From Climacteris rufus (Eukaryota; Chordata; Aves; Passeriformes; Climacteridae), in contig VZRZ01000460.1 in assembly GCA_013398175.1 (NCBI GenBank), forward strand, positions 269,193 to 333,192: DNA of 64,000 nt, written 5' to 3'. Shown one piece after another: positions 1 to 11,689 of this stretch. A program made the translations under genes and the position numbers. The first letter of the stretch is position 1; every line of letters starts with the position of its first letter. The notes under the pieces are model-generated. The model saw nothing but the letters and a program-made list of their open reading frames with translations, did no database searches and had not been told where the DNA came from.

Positions 1-90
1 TGTGATGTGTCATTTTTTTGAGACCTTCAGTGTATTTCCTAAAATAAAAAGAGGAAAAGCTTCAGCTACAGAAATAAACAAAAATCTCAC

Positions 91-275
91 CTTGTTATTT
101 TCACACTTGTATGGGATTTTGAGGGTATCCATGGCCTTGATCATGGCCTGCATTGCTGTAAATATATTCTGGTACACCAGTTTTGTAAAGCCCCTTTTGT
201 CTTCATCAGAGTAACCTGATCCATGAATGATTCTCATCTGCTTGATAAATGTGCTTTTGCCACTCTCTCCTGTGC
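91..275 (-). CDS. GNAQ: Gq-class G-protein alpha subunit, exon 2 (P-loop exon), best match GNAQ
   Basis: This internal exon of 185 bp encodes residues 46-107 of a Gq-family heterotrimeric G-protein alpha subunit, the GTPase that couples receptors to phospholipase C-beta at the plasma membrane. Seen: the P-loop GTGESGKS (46-53, with Mg-binding Ser53), the linker to the helical domain (HGSGYSDEDKRGF) and helix A (VYQNIFTAMQAMIKAMDT). Splice sites are good on the minus strand: a pyrimidine-rich acceptor ending TTGCAG before 275, and AAG|GTGAGA after 91. The intron before it is phase 1, because the first Gly codon is split. As I recall the family, 185 bp and the phase fit GNAQ/GNA11/GNA14. DEDKRG and KIPYK match Gq rather than G14; Cys103 looks G14-like. 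Relative to human Gq the differences are R92K, Y103C and H105N. The exon is certain; the paralogue is about 65% GNAQ. Confidence 0.9.
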
Positions 276-1479
276 CTGCAAGACAAATAAGAAGGATATG
301 CTTTACCCACTGGACACAAACACAACTTTTTTTGCACAATGCTGACAGCTTGCTTAGTGCAGGGCTGAACAGTGTCAAGCAGTGCTTGCAAGGTAACTGC
401 AAGGACCAGTTCACGGTCAAACAGCAGCATCAGTAGCAACTGAAGAACAACTGAACTACAATTTGCATTTGATTTAACAACTAAATTAATGAGTAAAACG
501 AAACTCCAAAATATATGTATTATATATGACTGCATATTTGACAATCCTCCATTCTTAAAGATGTAATTGTCCAAAACATGTAACTTCATGTAAGTACTAT
601 GAGATATTTCATCACAAAAATTCAGAGTAAGAAAAAAATCTTCCCAGGCTAACTCTCAGGACATTACAGTAATCTATTGGTATTACAACCAACAGATAGA
701 TCTGTTTTGGTTTGGGGTTTTTTTGGGTTTGTTTATTTTGGGGGGAGGGAGGGTGTAGTTTATTTGGGTTTCTTCATTTTGTTGTGTTTTTTGGTTTGGT
801 TTTTTTGGTTTGTTTGAAGAGGTGCAATTGGTTTGCATTTTTTTGGTTTTGTTTTTCCCTTAAGCTAGTGTTCTAACAATCAGAGCCCTGCAAACTTCAA
901 TCTCAATTTCAAACCATGTGAAATCAATGTGAATTAAAATTTGGCTCCTATTCATTAACGGGCAGTCATTCCTTCCATTAAATTTTTTTCATGTCTTTGT
1001 ACTACAAGTAGTTTATTGATGAAATATGACTATTTGACAACTTACAGTTAAGATCTGCTTGTTGGAAACTTCACAAAGGTTACAACACACAACACTTTTC
1101 CTTTGCTCCAATTCAGCAAGCTCATCTGTGACTACAAGTGCTTATCTATATTAGCCCCATGTTTGCTTAAGAGGAGGAGTTGAATCTGCACAGATACATA
1201 AGCCCTGTGTTCACCCAGCTACTCAGCCCTGCAGAAAACAAAATGTATTGCTCAGTGCTGTGCTTTTCATGCTTTCAGTCTGGAACTTTATTTTAATAAT
1301 TTCTGTAAACCTTTCAGGCCTCATACCATAATATTCATGTCCAGGACAAAGGCGGAGGTTATACACCTCCTACATAATGTTTTAGGTGTCTTCTCAGAAA
1401 ATTGTGTTTCACAGCAGTGTAGTACAAGTTTACAGGAGTAACCCTTAACTATTTCTGAGATAGCACACACCACAAAAAT
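276..1479. other. Intron next to exon 2, unique plus T/G tract
   Basis: Nothing coding was found. The only visible structure is the G/T-rich low-complexity tract at about 700-862. A short exon 2-overlapping reading frame extends to 420 on the minus strand, but it simply reads through the acceptor site. Confidence 0.5.
700..862. repeat. G/T-rich low-complexity tract
   Basis: The tract is a run of TTTGG, GGTTT and T-homopolymer units with a G-run block (GGGGGGAGGGAGGG at about 739-752). On the other strand it reads as C/A-rich CCAAAC-like sequence. Similar tracts recur at 6.9, 22.3, 42.6, 62.0 and 63.1 kb. Confidence 0.7.
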
Positions 1480-1485
1480 CTAAGC

Positions 1486-2042
1486 TGTTGCGGTGCCTCT
1501 GGGCGTGGCTTACGCCCGGGCCCAGCCCCGCCATGCCAAGAGCCACGGGGGCCGGGCCCTTCCTCCCCCTGCGCGATGCAGCCAGGGATGGCGCAGCCCC
1601 GGCTTGTCAGGGGAGCTCCCTGGCTACAGCGGCAGGGGCTGTCCCTGCCCAAAAGGACAGCTCATTGGTTCCTGTGCTGGGTGCGGACTGGCCGGCGCCC
1701 CTGTCAATCATTGTAATGCTCCACAGTGATTGGCTCTCTCCCGACTGCCCTCCCCTTGCCTCCATCCTATAACACGCCCTGACCTCCATTTTGGTGGTCT
1801 TTACTGCAACTCCATGACCCAGTAATAAAACCTTGCTGGCAATAAGCGGAAAGAACCCTTTCTCGTCTCTTCACTTCCCTGCTTTATTTAAACCGCTGTG
1901 TGTGAACTAAGCCTAAACTCTGCAGGAGCTCTGATGCCCGGCTCGCCTCTGTTTGGAGACTGGATGAAGCCGAAGTCGCTTTATTCAGGACATGAGACCG
2001 CTGCTAAAGGCTCCGCGTTACTCACACTTTCTATCCGCGGCA
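1486..2042 (+). mobile_element. Solo LTR of an endogenous retrovirus (class II-like), 557 bp
   Basis: The element begins TGTTGCGG and ends CCGCGGCA, so its ends are inverted repeats (TGTTGCGG against TGCCGCGG). It is flanked by an exact 6-bp direct repeat CTAAGC at 1480-1485 and 2043-2048. Inside are inverted CCAAT boxes (ATTGG at 1664-1668 and 1729-1733), a TATA-like CTATAAC at 1767-1773 and an AATAAA at 1824-1829, in promoter-to-polyadenylation order on the plus strand. It is GC-rich with many CpGs, unlike the AT-rich intron around it. No internal retroviral sequence is present, so it is a recombined solo LTR. A 6-bp duplication is typical of class II (ERVK, alpha- or betaretrovirus-like) elements. 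It lies antisense to the host gene. Confidence 0.85.
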
Positions 2043-2184
2043 CTAAGCCTTTAAAAACTTCTGCCCTTACCACAAGCACAATTTTGAAACCTTCACTCCC
2101 ATTTCCTGCATGCATATAACAAACTTCTAATGCAAGTTGTCCTTACACACGCATTCTCAGAAAATCAAGCATGATGTTTCATAC

Positions 2185-2535
2185 CACAGAATCAGAATTG
2201 CTTGGGTTAGAAGGAACCATAGAGATAATCTAGTTACAAGCCCCCACCACAGTCAGGGACCTCTTCCACTAGACCAGTTTAGAGTGCCACCTAACCTGGC
2301 CTTGAACACTGCCAGGGATGGGGCATCCACAACTTCTCTGGGCAACCTGTTCCGGGGTCTCACTATCTTCACACATAAAGAATTTCTTCCAACAGCTAAT
2401 CTAAAACTGCCCTCTTTCAGTTTAAAGTAATTTCTCCTTGTCCAATCAACTACATGCCCTCACAAAAGTCCCTCTCCATCTTTCTTGTAGGTCCCCTTTA
2501 GGTACTGAAAGGTGTTAAACACTTCCCTAAAGATC
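2185..2535 (-). mobile_element. CR1 LINE, 3' fragment
   Basis: The plus strand opens with CACAGAATCAGAATTGCTTGG, the reverse of a CR1 3' tail. It then follows the known CR1 3' region, including the GGCAACCTGTTCC and TTTCTTCC segments, to about 2535. It is a 5'-truncated copy of about 350 bp, inserted in the same orientation as the host gene. It is diverged and has no coding potential. Confidence 0.85.
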
Positions 2536-4087
2536 AAGACATTGACTGCTACCAACTTGTGCTTTCTACAGCCTCATTCATTCATTATAGAACAAGTTAA
2601 GAAATACATCTTGGCAATACATGCCTAAAATGTTATGTATTTGCCATAATACACAAAATAAACAAACTGGACAACTGCCCGAACAGGACCCTTGAGTGGG
2701 CCTGTTTCACCTGGTGAAAAGAAGAAAACCTGCAAGTGAGTAAGAAAAACTCTACATATTCTGAGAGGATATGGAGGCCTCATGGCCTCTGGTAACTGCT
2801 GCTTCCACCACCATCATCCTATGAATACATCTAACTGATGCAAGGCAAGAGCAAAGGTGAAATGGCAATACAGCAAATCAGCAGAATGGACCAATAGGGG
2901 ATAAAACTATACTGAGATCAATTCTCTGCTGGCTACCACTGCAGATATAAATTAGTCAAGTCAGTTCTCTGAAGCCAGATGAGTAGTATCTTCTCATCTG
3001 TCAGAAGACTGCTGAGGCCGCACAATGTACCTGAATCTCAATCATAATTAGAATGCCACCACCACACCCTTCTCATCTTTTAAAAAACATGACTTTCAAA
3101 AAAAACACCACAACCCTAATATAATTCCATTTCTGGTCTTTAGAGAGAATTGAATAGTGTGACTGAGAAAACCACCAAATTCCTGATTCAAGCACATAGC
3201 TTGATTGGTCATCTGATTTTTAAACTTTTTTTCCAGATAAAATCAACCTAATGAATGAATGAAAAAAAATTAACTGTCTTCTAAGGAGAACAAAGAAATG
3301 TCTCTAATAGTGATGAATTCCATTCAATCATGGCACAGAGGATTATCAAAATTTGTAAGACCTTGGCATCTTACAGACTGAAAATTTCTGACAACTGTCC
3401 TGTTTTTTTTCTTGAAATGTTAATAGCAACAAGTATTTACTGCATCATCAAGAGTTTTACAACCAAAGATCTGAAAATCCCTCTAGCAGTATTACATCCA
3501 AAAGCAGAATCAGGGAAGAAGTCAGTTTGCTTAAATGCAGAGTAGCTCCTTATGCATAGGCTTGCCCCCACACATATATATATGCACAATTTATTGTATT
3601 GTTGCTATTACTTCTGGTGCACATCCTGCAAAAATCAAATTATAAAATGTTAAAACACAACATTCTTTGCTCTGTGAAACTTACAGAAAAATGGTAAACA
3701 TGGTTAATTTTAAATAGGTGACAATGCAGCTACCAGCAGAATGGTTTCAAAACTTGTGGTGACTGATAATGAAGACATAGGACACTAACACAAAATTTCA
3801 CAAGTATAAAAGCCTAGAATGACAAGCTTTCTTTTTCACATGGTTGTGCAATGCATACCTGTACTTGTTTTCACATTTCTCTGCATTGCAATTTAAAAAA
3901 ACTCAAGTATATTATCTTCAGATCAAATACAAGGCTGTTTTTAACTAAAACAACAAACATACCATTCTCTAAGCAAAATTCACATTGGCATTTGTTAAGA
4001 AAAGAAACGCTGCTAAAATACACATTTTTTCCAAATTTTACCTATGAAAAGGCAAGGAAAAAACCTGCTTTTTTACAGTTTGAAATT

Positions 4088-4128
4088 TTATATTTAAATT
4101 ATAATTTAATAAATTATAATTAAATTTA
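4088..4128. repeat. AT-only tandem and palindromic block
   Basis: Two adjacent copies of AAATTATAATT-type units are each near-palindromic and separated by TAATA. They could extrude as a cruciform. No function is implied. Confidence 0.5.
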
Positions 4129-4207
4129 AGATAGATAAGATAAATTAGATAAGAGGATATTCTTAATATGTAAGGAAGAAGGAGAAAGCCATTGAAATCC
4201 ACTACCC

Positions 4208-4250
4208 TGCTAGTCACTGTACACACACTATTAAAGAACTGTTAAATCAA
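4208..4250. repeat. Inverted repeat with a 9-bp stem
   Basis: TGTACACAC on the left pairs with GTGTGTACA on the right across a loop of roughly 25-28 bases. It is a simple inverted repeat, possibly by chance. Confidence 0.4.
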
Positions 4251-6924
4251 CAGTGTGTACATTTGCAGAAAACTGGCTTTCAATTTGGGACTTGGAGGCA
4301 GAAAGAAGCCTGAGAGTACCTGGAAAGTGAAGATTAATGGGTCAGAGTGGAATCAACATCCTGGATAGATGAGCAGAACCATGCTGTAACCACGCTTCAT
4401 CCAACATTTATGCGGATAAAGCAGTCAGTTGTACACTGCCTCACAGATTTACAGAAAAGTGCAGGAATTAACCTCATCAGACATTAAGTAGCACAGTAAC
4501 TCCTATGAGGAGTAAGAGCTAGAATAGTAATAAAGAGATAGCACATGAGAAGAAAAATGCTTGATTTTAATTTTAAAATGATATTTCACCTGGAATAGAG
4601 TTTGACATTCTCTCTGCTACTAATAATTCAGCGATAGAGAAAACAAAAAATATGGTTTAGTCTGTTGCTGTTCTAGCAGTGGAATGTGGCAGGATCACAT
4701 TTCTACTGAAACCTAGTATGGCCTAAATGAAAACATAAAACTGCAGAATTCAAGCCTTGGACTAGCTTGCTTTGTAGGTGACAAATCAGTTGAAACATAT
4801 TATGGAATGCATGAGATCATCCAGGGAGCTGAAGCAAAGAAACCAGTCTGTCCTTCCACTTAGAATAGCAGCTTTCAGGCTCAAAGTTGAAGGCTACTGT
4901 TGGGAGGGTTGGTAAGACTCTGCAGCAAAACTCCCTGAGGTGGAGATGAAGCTGCCCAGCTCATCCTGTAACATTTATGTTACATATGACATATAACATA
5001 TTTCTGGGGAAGTTCTGGAGCAGAACTACAGTACCTCTTCTCCATCAAAAGAAGGCAGTAAAGCTATTGAAAGAAGAAGCTTTCCACATAAACAGCTTAG
5101 TTCATCTGACATGGTCAAGCACTTAGGCAGACGGTATTCTCACCCTGACACCTTATGAAGAGATCCTTACAACAGCCTTGACCATCACCTCTGCCAACAG
5201 CTGCCACAACTGAGTTGTCCTGCTTCAAGCTGGTACAGCTATTGCTCAGCATTTCTTCTTAAATGAAGACTACTGATACTCTATTCAGTCTTTTACTCCA
5301 CTGCTTAAAAAGTATTATCTCCATGACATTGAATCACTGTGTCAAAGCTCTTGAAAGATACTGAAGTACCAACCTACACCTCCAACCAATTTATACTACT
5401 ATAAATTAATAATTTAAAGTGATCATTTTCATCTTGGTCATAAAAGCACCAAAGAATTCAAGTGACAACTCATCCAGAGACATGAGTAGAATTCCTGTAA
5501 GGAAATATTACCAGTCCTGATAATTAATATAGTAGGCATATTTGTATTTTCCATGAAATGAACAGTAGTACTGTTGTATCTTCCTTGTGTGATTATCTAA
5601 CTCCTTAACTGACATTAATAGATTAAACCTCACAAGAGTTGCTTGATGTTAAGAAACATTTCAATGGCATTTCATTTAGAGTTATGGAAAAGCCTATGAA
5701 AGAGGAAAGGATCTCAAATTTCAAGCAAAACAAGACAGAAAGAGAGCTAAAGCATCCTAAAGTCTGTTGCTACACCAATAGCACAATGTTTGTATTTATG
5801 TTAAAAACTGAACTGAATAACTATAGAACACCAAGTTAGGTGAGAACCCCAGTGATGGTCTTTGAGATTTAATAATGCACAGATTTAAATGAAGAACCAC
5901 TTACAAAAAATGGGAGAGGTGTACATATTGTTCTATTGCCAAGTGTTTGCTCCACCGACAGAATATTTTTATTTTAAAGTCACTATATAATCAACTTCTT
6001 ATTTTGCTCACAAGCCACATCTGCATATTCCACTTGCTTTTTTAAAAGAAGGAAGCATATAATCATGTCACCATTCACTAAATTATCTCCTTTGTGTCAT
6101 TTTAGTAATTTATAAACATTTCTTTTAAGATGACTATCAGTACTCTACACAATATTATTTCATGAATCAGTAATGTAACAACAAAAAAAGAGCCTGGCAA
6201 GATAAGAAAAGATTTCTTCCAAGAAAAGATGGGTAGAATTTTATGAATGACCTCAAATAAGTAACATGAAACAGCTACATTCATCTAGAGCAAGTTGTAT
6301 CAATAATAATCTTGAATGTCATAAATATTTATGAAAAACTAAGCAAATGTTACCCATTACAAAATATCACTTAAGTTGTTCCATCGTTTCCTTACCTACA
6401 CTATAAAAATTGCATCAACCATCTTTTTTCAAAAAGGGAATGAATACCTCCCATTATGAGGACAGCTAGTATGAGTGCTTTCTACAGCAGAGAAATCCTC
6501 TTACATATTTAACCTGGTTGTATTTGAGAACAAAAACTTTGTTTGTCACTCTAGTGCAGCCACAAAAGTCAGAGAAACAAAACTAATACTCATCTTCATT
6601 GTACGAGTGATGCAATTAAAACAATTCAAGTGACTACTACAATAAAGCCGAAGACAGACACTGAATTACTGACAAAAAAATGCAAGCAAATGGAAGGTAG
6701 AATTAAAATGTAAAATTCAGCTGCTGTTCTGTAGCTTAAATTAATATTAGTTCAAGCTTTTTAATGAAATAGAACCTCTCAAACTCTTTTTACAAGAAAT
6801 CCAGTAAATCAAATAGAGCTTTGTGCCAGATAATCCAAACTGCACTGTATGTACTATTGTGGAGCTAGGCACAATTCCTTACAGAAAGTCACAGCATCCT
6901 CTTGTCTACACCTTCAATTCAGAA

Positions 6925-7030
6925 AAAAAACCCAAACGAATCAACCAATCAAAAAAACCCAACCAATAACCCCTCCCAAATCAAAACAACCAAATAAATC
7001 AACAACAAAAAAATACCACCACCCCCTAAG
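6925..7030. repeat. A/C-rich low-complexity tract (CCAAC/AAACCC)
   Basis: The tract contains repeated CCAACCAAT, AAAAAACCC and CAACAACAAA units. It is the complement-strand counterpart of the G/T tracts elsewhere in the window. Confidence 0.6.
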
Positions 7031-10000
7031 CCTCCACCCAACAAGACAGAACCTCCTCCTTATCTTTTATAGCCATAAATAGATAATTTTCACCCTTTTA
7101 CTGCTTTTTTCTTATGATGTAGGTGTAATTCAGAGGCAAGAAAGTGAGGGAAGAGAAACTGGCTGCCTTCACAGAGGAGAAGTAATTCCTCAAGACTTCA
7201 CACAGCTTTGTCAATGGGTCCAAAGGAGGACAGGATCCCACCTTATATGACCTTCTCCTCCCTCTCCTTCCAAGGATCCCTCTGACAAACCAGGGACTCC
7301 TTGAAGAGAAACAACTCTCTCCAGTCTGTGATTCATTTCCCATTTTATACAGTTCGGAACAACTTCACCAAATCCTGCCTAAAGAGCTCATCTGTGCAGA
7401 AAAGTGTCACAAATCAAATTTCACCCTCAAAAATATTTTCTTGATGCTAGTCACAACTCAACCCAACAGCAAACAGCTGAAAATCAGTCTTGTCACTGCT
7501 GTTCCTCCATGAAAAACTTGTAAAAAAACCAGAAGCAAACATCAGCATTACTAAGAAATGGCATCATACAAATTCTTACCTTGCTTGCACAGAGGAAAGG
7601 CTAAATCTGTCTTTAGAAACTTGTGTGTGATTAATTTCAAATGAATGTTTATATGAGGGCAGAGTACAGCATTGGAAAGCAGACTCAAGTAGATTCCTAG
7701 GCACAAGCATATTAGAATTGATCACTATTATCTTCTTTGAGATCAGTATAGTATAGAACTATCTCTAAATTAACATGTATGTTTTCTGTAAGCTATTTAT
7801 TAAAAGAAAATGCTAATAATAATATGCAGACCACCACCTGATCTTCTGTGAAAACTACCTTAACTACTAATTGGATAAAGACTGAGTTTGGGGTTTAAAT
7901 CTTTTATGTTTCCTTCATATTCCACCTATGATTCTTTACCTCTGCACCTAAGTTGGACTGAAAACTACAGGGGCTGTGACAAGACCATACAATCCTACAT
8001 GTCCTGCAGGTCCTCAGAATGATTCTCCAGAAATTTCAGTATGAGACCTAAGTTTCCCTATATCGTGAGGTAAAGCTTGAGTTAGCTCTAAACTTTTATT
8101 AAGGAAGATACAAAAAATGTACTTACCTAATGATTAAGTCTTTCAAGTTTCTTTCACCTTCTGTTTCTCAGAGGGATTATGAACAGACAAACATAACTCC
8201 TATTCTTAGGAACTCTGAGACACTATTTCAGGGATAGTATAAACCACTTTGATTAACCAAATGCAAGGACAAATACTGGTAGCATTCAAAACTGTAACAG
8301 TGTTCTTTTATTTTCATCATGGGAGGGAATAAGGTATCTTTACTACTTTAAACCCTGTGTCTTCAGGAAAAGTGATCTACATGTCTAAGATACAGCAGCA
8401 GAGTATGTTGGATGATCTGCGTTCCCCTCATGCTGTGGGTTAACATTCTTCTACCCCAATGAAAACTTCTAAAGGAGAATCTTTATCTCTTGACACGTTC
8501 TATCATCACACATAATTATAATGCACAAGAACATATCAACACAACAACAGCTGTATTTACCATGCACACAAAACCGTATACTTTGCATGTTCTGCTTTCA
8601 TAAGGTACAGTTAGAAATTTTGTGACCTCTGTCCCAATCTGTGTTTTAAAGAAGCACTGTAGTACTCAGAGGATAACGAACAGGCATTTGTGTCCATCTG
8701 AAATGCCGATAAAAAACAGCCAATTAGGTAATTTGTACATTTTTAACAATGTTAGCAACAACTAAGTGCAAAAACATGAAAACATACTTTCCAAAGGTTT
8801 TTTTTTTTAATAATATTTACTCTGTTCTATGTTTGCGAGCTCTATTTTGAAAGCCTGATATAAACTTTTGACCTACCACTCATACAAAAGGCTCATCCAG
8901 GAGCTGAAAGTATACAGTACAGCATTTTCTTTCTTAGAATGTGAAAATACTTACATGTCAATTGCTTTGCTACACTAAAACTAGTATAAATTTATCTTTA
9001 CTGAAAACAAGTCATATGAATAATAGCACATTTGTTATTATCAAATGTTTATGTCAAGTAATATTTCTGATGGTAAATATTATTCTCTTACATTAAAGAC
9101 TAAGAACGGCAACTGCTTTATAGTGTTTTGGCACATTTTTTCCTGAAAAATGGTTCGCCATTGCTTCCAAGAATGATATGCACTTCAGTTCTGAGCTTTA
9201 GTCTAGCTATCATGAAGCACTCCTTTTAGAGGAAAAATCCAAATGAATGAACAGAAAACCCCTTTGCTTGTCAACCTTTTCATATGTCCTTCATTCATGC
9301 CAAAGAAAGAACATTTTTATATGGATTGAGATTATTTTAAAATAAGAAAGCAAAGCAAATCATGCTGGTTCTTATTACAGATGAAGAGAATAATATTTTT
9401 CCCACAAAACTATTTGAGATCTTTCTGTATTAAGTTAGGTACTCCTGAGGAAGACACTCAGCCTGTTCCCTTAGTTTCTTCTGCTTGTGATTTTTTGCTG
9501 TCATGCTTTAGAGCTCTCTGTGACCTCTGTACTAATAAGACAATATGACAGCTGTTTCTGAATATGTAATTAGACAAGAGTCAATGTACCAATATAGTTA
9601 TCAAACTTACATTAGAAACATGAAGGAACTATAAATCAAATGCTGGTATGCAGGTATATGTCAGACAGCACTCCTGGTCCATTCACAGGGAACATTAGAC
9701 CTGAGACAGAGGTTTCTTTCAAGCATCAAAAATACCCCTAGCACTGAAATAATGAAGTAATTTTTGCTTCTTTCTAACTACACACAAACAAGTACAAACA
9801 AAGCGCAGGGTCTTGCAAGCAGAGCCCTGCACTGACTGCAGTGAGGAATCACCTGGGGTAATTTAATTATTTTTTTAATAATATACCTTACAACTCTATT
9901 ACACATTCTGTATCTTTCCTGGTTTCCCAGGAAAACATACCTTGAGAGCATCATAAAGGCCATACTGTCTTAATGGCATAAGCTAAATATGAAGTTTTAT

Positions 10001-10246
10001 AGTAAATACTTTTCTCTCGTATTTAACCCTTTCCCTCATGCCACTGTGAAGTGCCTCCACTCTCCTTCTTCCTCAGGAAAACTGAAGAGGTGGTGGTACC
10101 TGAAACCAACACTCACCTGGTTTCAGGCTCTCTCACTGAGCATCCAGTTCACTCCTACACCAACCCAGTATACCACCAACCCAGTTACTCCATCTGAGCC
10201 TGGCCTCAATGTCATTACAGCTGCTCACAGTGTTAAACTGGAAGGA

Positions 10247-10269
10247 GGGTGGGGTGGGGGGAGCTTGGG
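10247..10269 (+). other. G-quadruplex motif
   Basis: Four or more G-runs of at least three (GGG, GGGG, GGGGGG, GGG) are separated by loops of 1, 1 and 5 bases. This fits the canonical G-quadruplex pattern. It lies on the non-template strand relative to a + transcript and on the template strand for the host gene. Confidence 0.6.
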
Positions 10270-11603
10270 CATTTTGTAAAGAACAAAGAAGAAACCTCCT
10301 AAGAGAAAATAGAACAGGGCAGGCAGCTTTAGCAGACATTGACTGCTGTAAGAGCAAAAAAGGACGCGAGCTGGGCAGCACAAAGGCAAGTCGAGTGCAG
10401 ACACCACTTTCAAATTAGCAGCCAGGAGTAGCCCTGGGAAGCACTTTTGGCTTCCCCTACAAGCGCAAAGCTGGCCTTCACCTGGCTGGCCTTCACCCCA
10501 CAGACATGCACACACAGAGCTGTGCACAGCCCAGGGCTGTTCTCTTGTCAGCCTCCTTCCATGTGCAAGTTTCTCAGGGGCTATTAAGCAATTACGAGAG
10601 AGACTCCGTCCTCAAAAGACCTGTCCCTTACTACAGGCAGTGTTCCCTCATCTCTTTACCCCCAAGGCACACACAGAGCCCAGCAGGACCAATAGACCAT
10701 GATAAAGAGCTCTGGCACAGCACCAATGCAGTAAAATCATGACTCCATTTTTGTTTTCATCCCTCAAATACTGTGAAAGGGTTGTGTTTGTGTTCAACAA
10801 ATACAAGTGTTGGGTTTGTGTTCCCCTTGTAACATTCACAGCGTTGCTCACAACTTTGACGCATTTCTCAGCACACACTGGCAGGGGTGTCCACACACAC
10901 TGTGAAACCCAGGCAGGCTCCAAGACCAAGCACATTCTAAATCCACTGAGAGGGAAGCACAGTTCCAGATACTGTGGCACATTTCCTGAAGCTTATCGCA
11001 GATCATCTTTAAATTGAGAGTGTTAAAATGTTAAATTCTGCTTCCCCTGGAGAGAGTCAGTTTGTTTTTTTCTGTCTTCTGGCATTTTATGTCTTCTCAG
11101 ATATTACAAGGAGCCATGCACTAATTGAGCAGCTCCTCCAAAATGAAGGTAGATCCCTTGTACACTTCTTCCTCCTGCAAGGAGAGGGGACCTGGGCCAG
11201 TCAGATCATTGGCTGGACAGAAGCGACACAACTGCTATATTATCATAGCTCTTATTTCAACCACTTCAAATCTAGCAAGATTGGAATAATACTGATAAAG
11301 GAAAGAATTAACAAATCATGTTTCATTCATGTTCCTTGCTTATTTAATATAAATACCACCTATGCACATACTTTCATGTGCCTACATATACACACAGAGT
11401 GATGAAAGCTCTAAAGACATAAATATACCACTGGCACTCTGTGAATTTCAGAAATCAGGTCAAGGGTAATATTACCAAAGAACTATTTTATAATTAAAAA
11501 ATTATAATTAGATTCTCCACCAAAAAAAAAAAATTCTCTGCTTTTTATTAAGGAAAAAAAAAAAGAAAGTACATTGAATAGTTCAGTTCTGAGAGGACAT
11601 CCT

Positions 11604-11677
11604 TGCTAGCTTTATACACTACACCATATAGGTATTTCCATGCTAGCTTTATATACTACACCATATACACTACATCA
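11604..11677. repeat. Tandem duplication, 37-bp unit, two copies
   Basis: TGCTAGCTTTATACACTACA at 11604 recurs at 11641 with one change in the first 27 bases. The copies diverge towards their 3' ends, which contain further CACTAC and CATATA echoes. Confidence 0.7.
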
Positions 11678-11689
11678 TATACATGATGA

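Larger units (their letters stand above)
2536..11603. other. Intronic DNA, no gene seen
   Basis: This is AT-rich DNA without a recognisable exon or transposon end. Visible small structures are an AT-rich direct repeat at about 4088-4128, a hairpin at 4208-4250 and an A/C-rich tract at 6925-7030. There is also a G-quadruplex motif at 10247-10269. Open reading frames of up to about 124 codons occur on both strands, but none shows a known domain. Confidence 0.5.

Noticed and set aside
10..420. The 136-codon minus frame as a complete small gene
   Set aside because: Only 91-275 matches a G-alpha protein. The rest runs through canonical splice sites into the intron.
1486..1906. A shorter LTR ending at 1906, using the ACTAAGCC at 1906-1913 as the right-hand duplication
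   Set aside because: That end would be AA, not CA. The repeat at 2043-2048 gives TG...CA ends and matching inverted termini, so 2042 is the better boundary.
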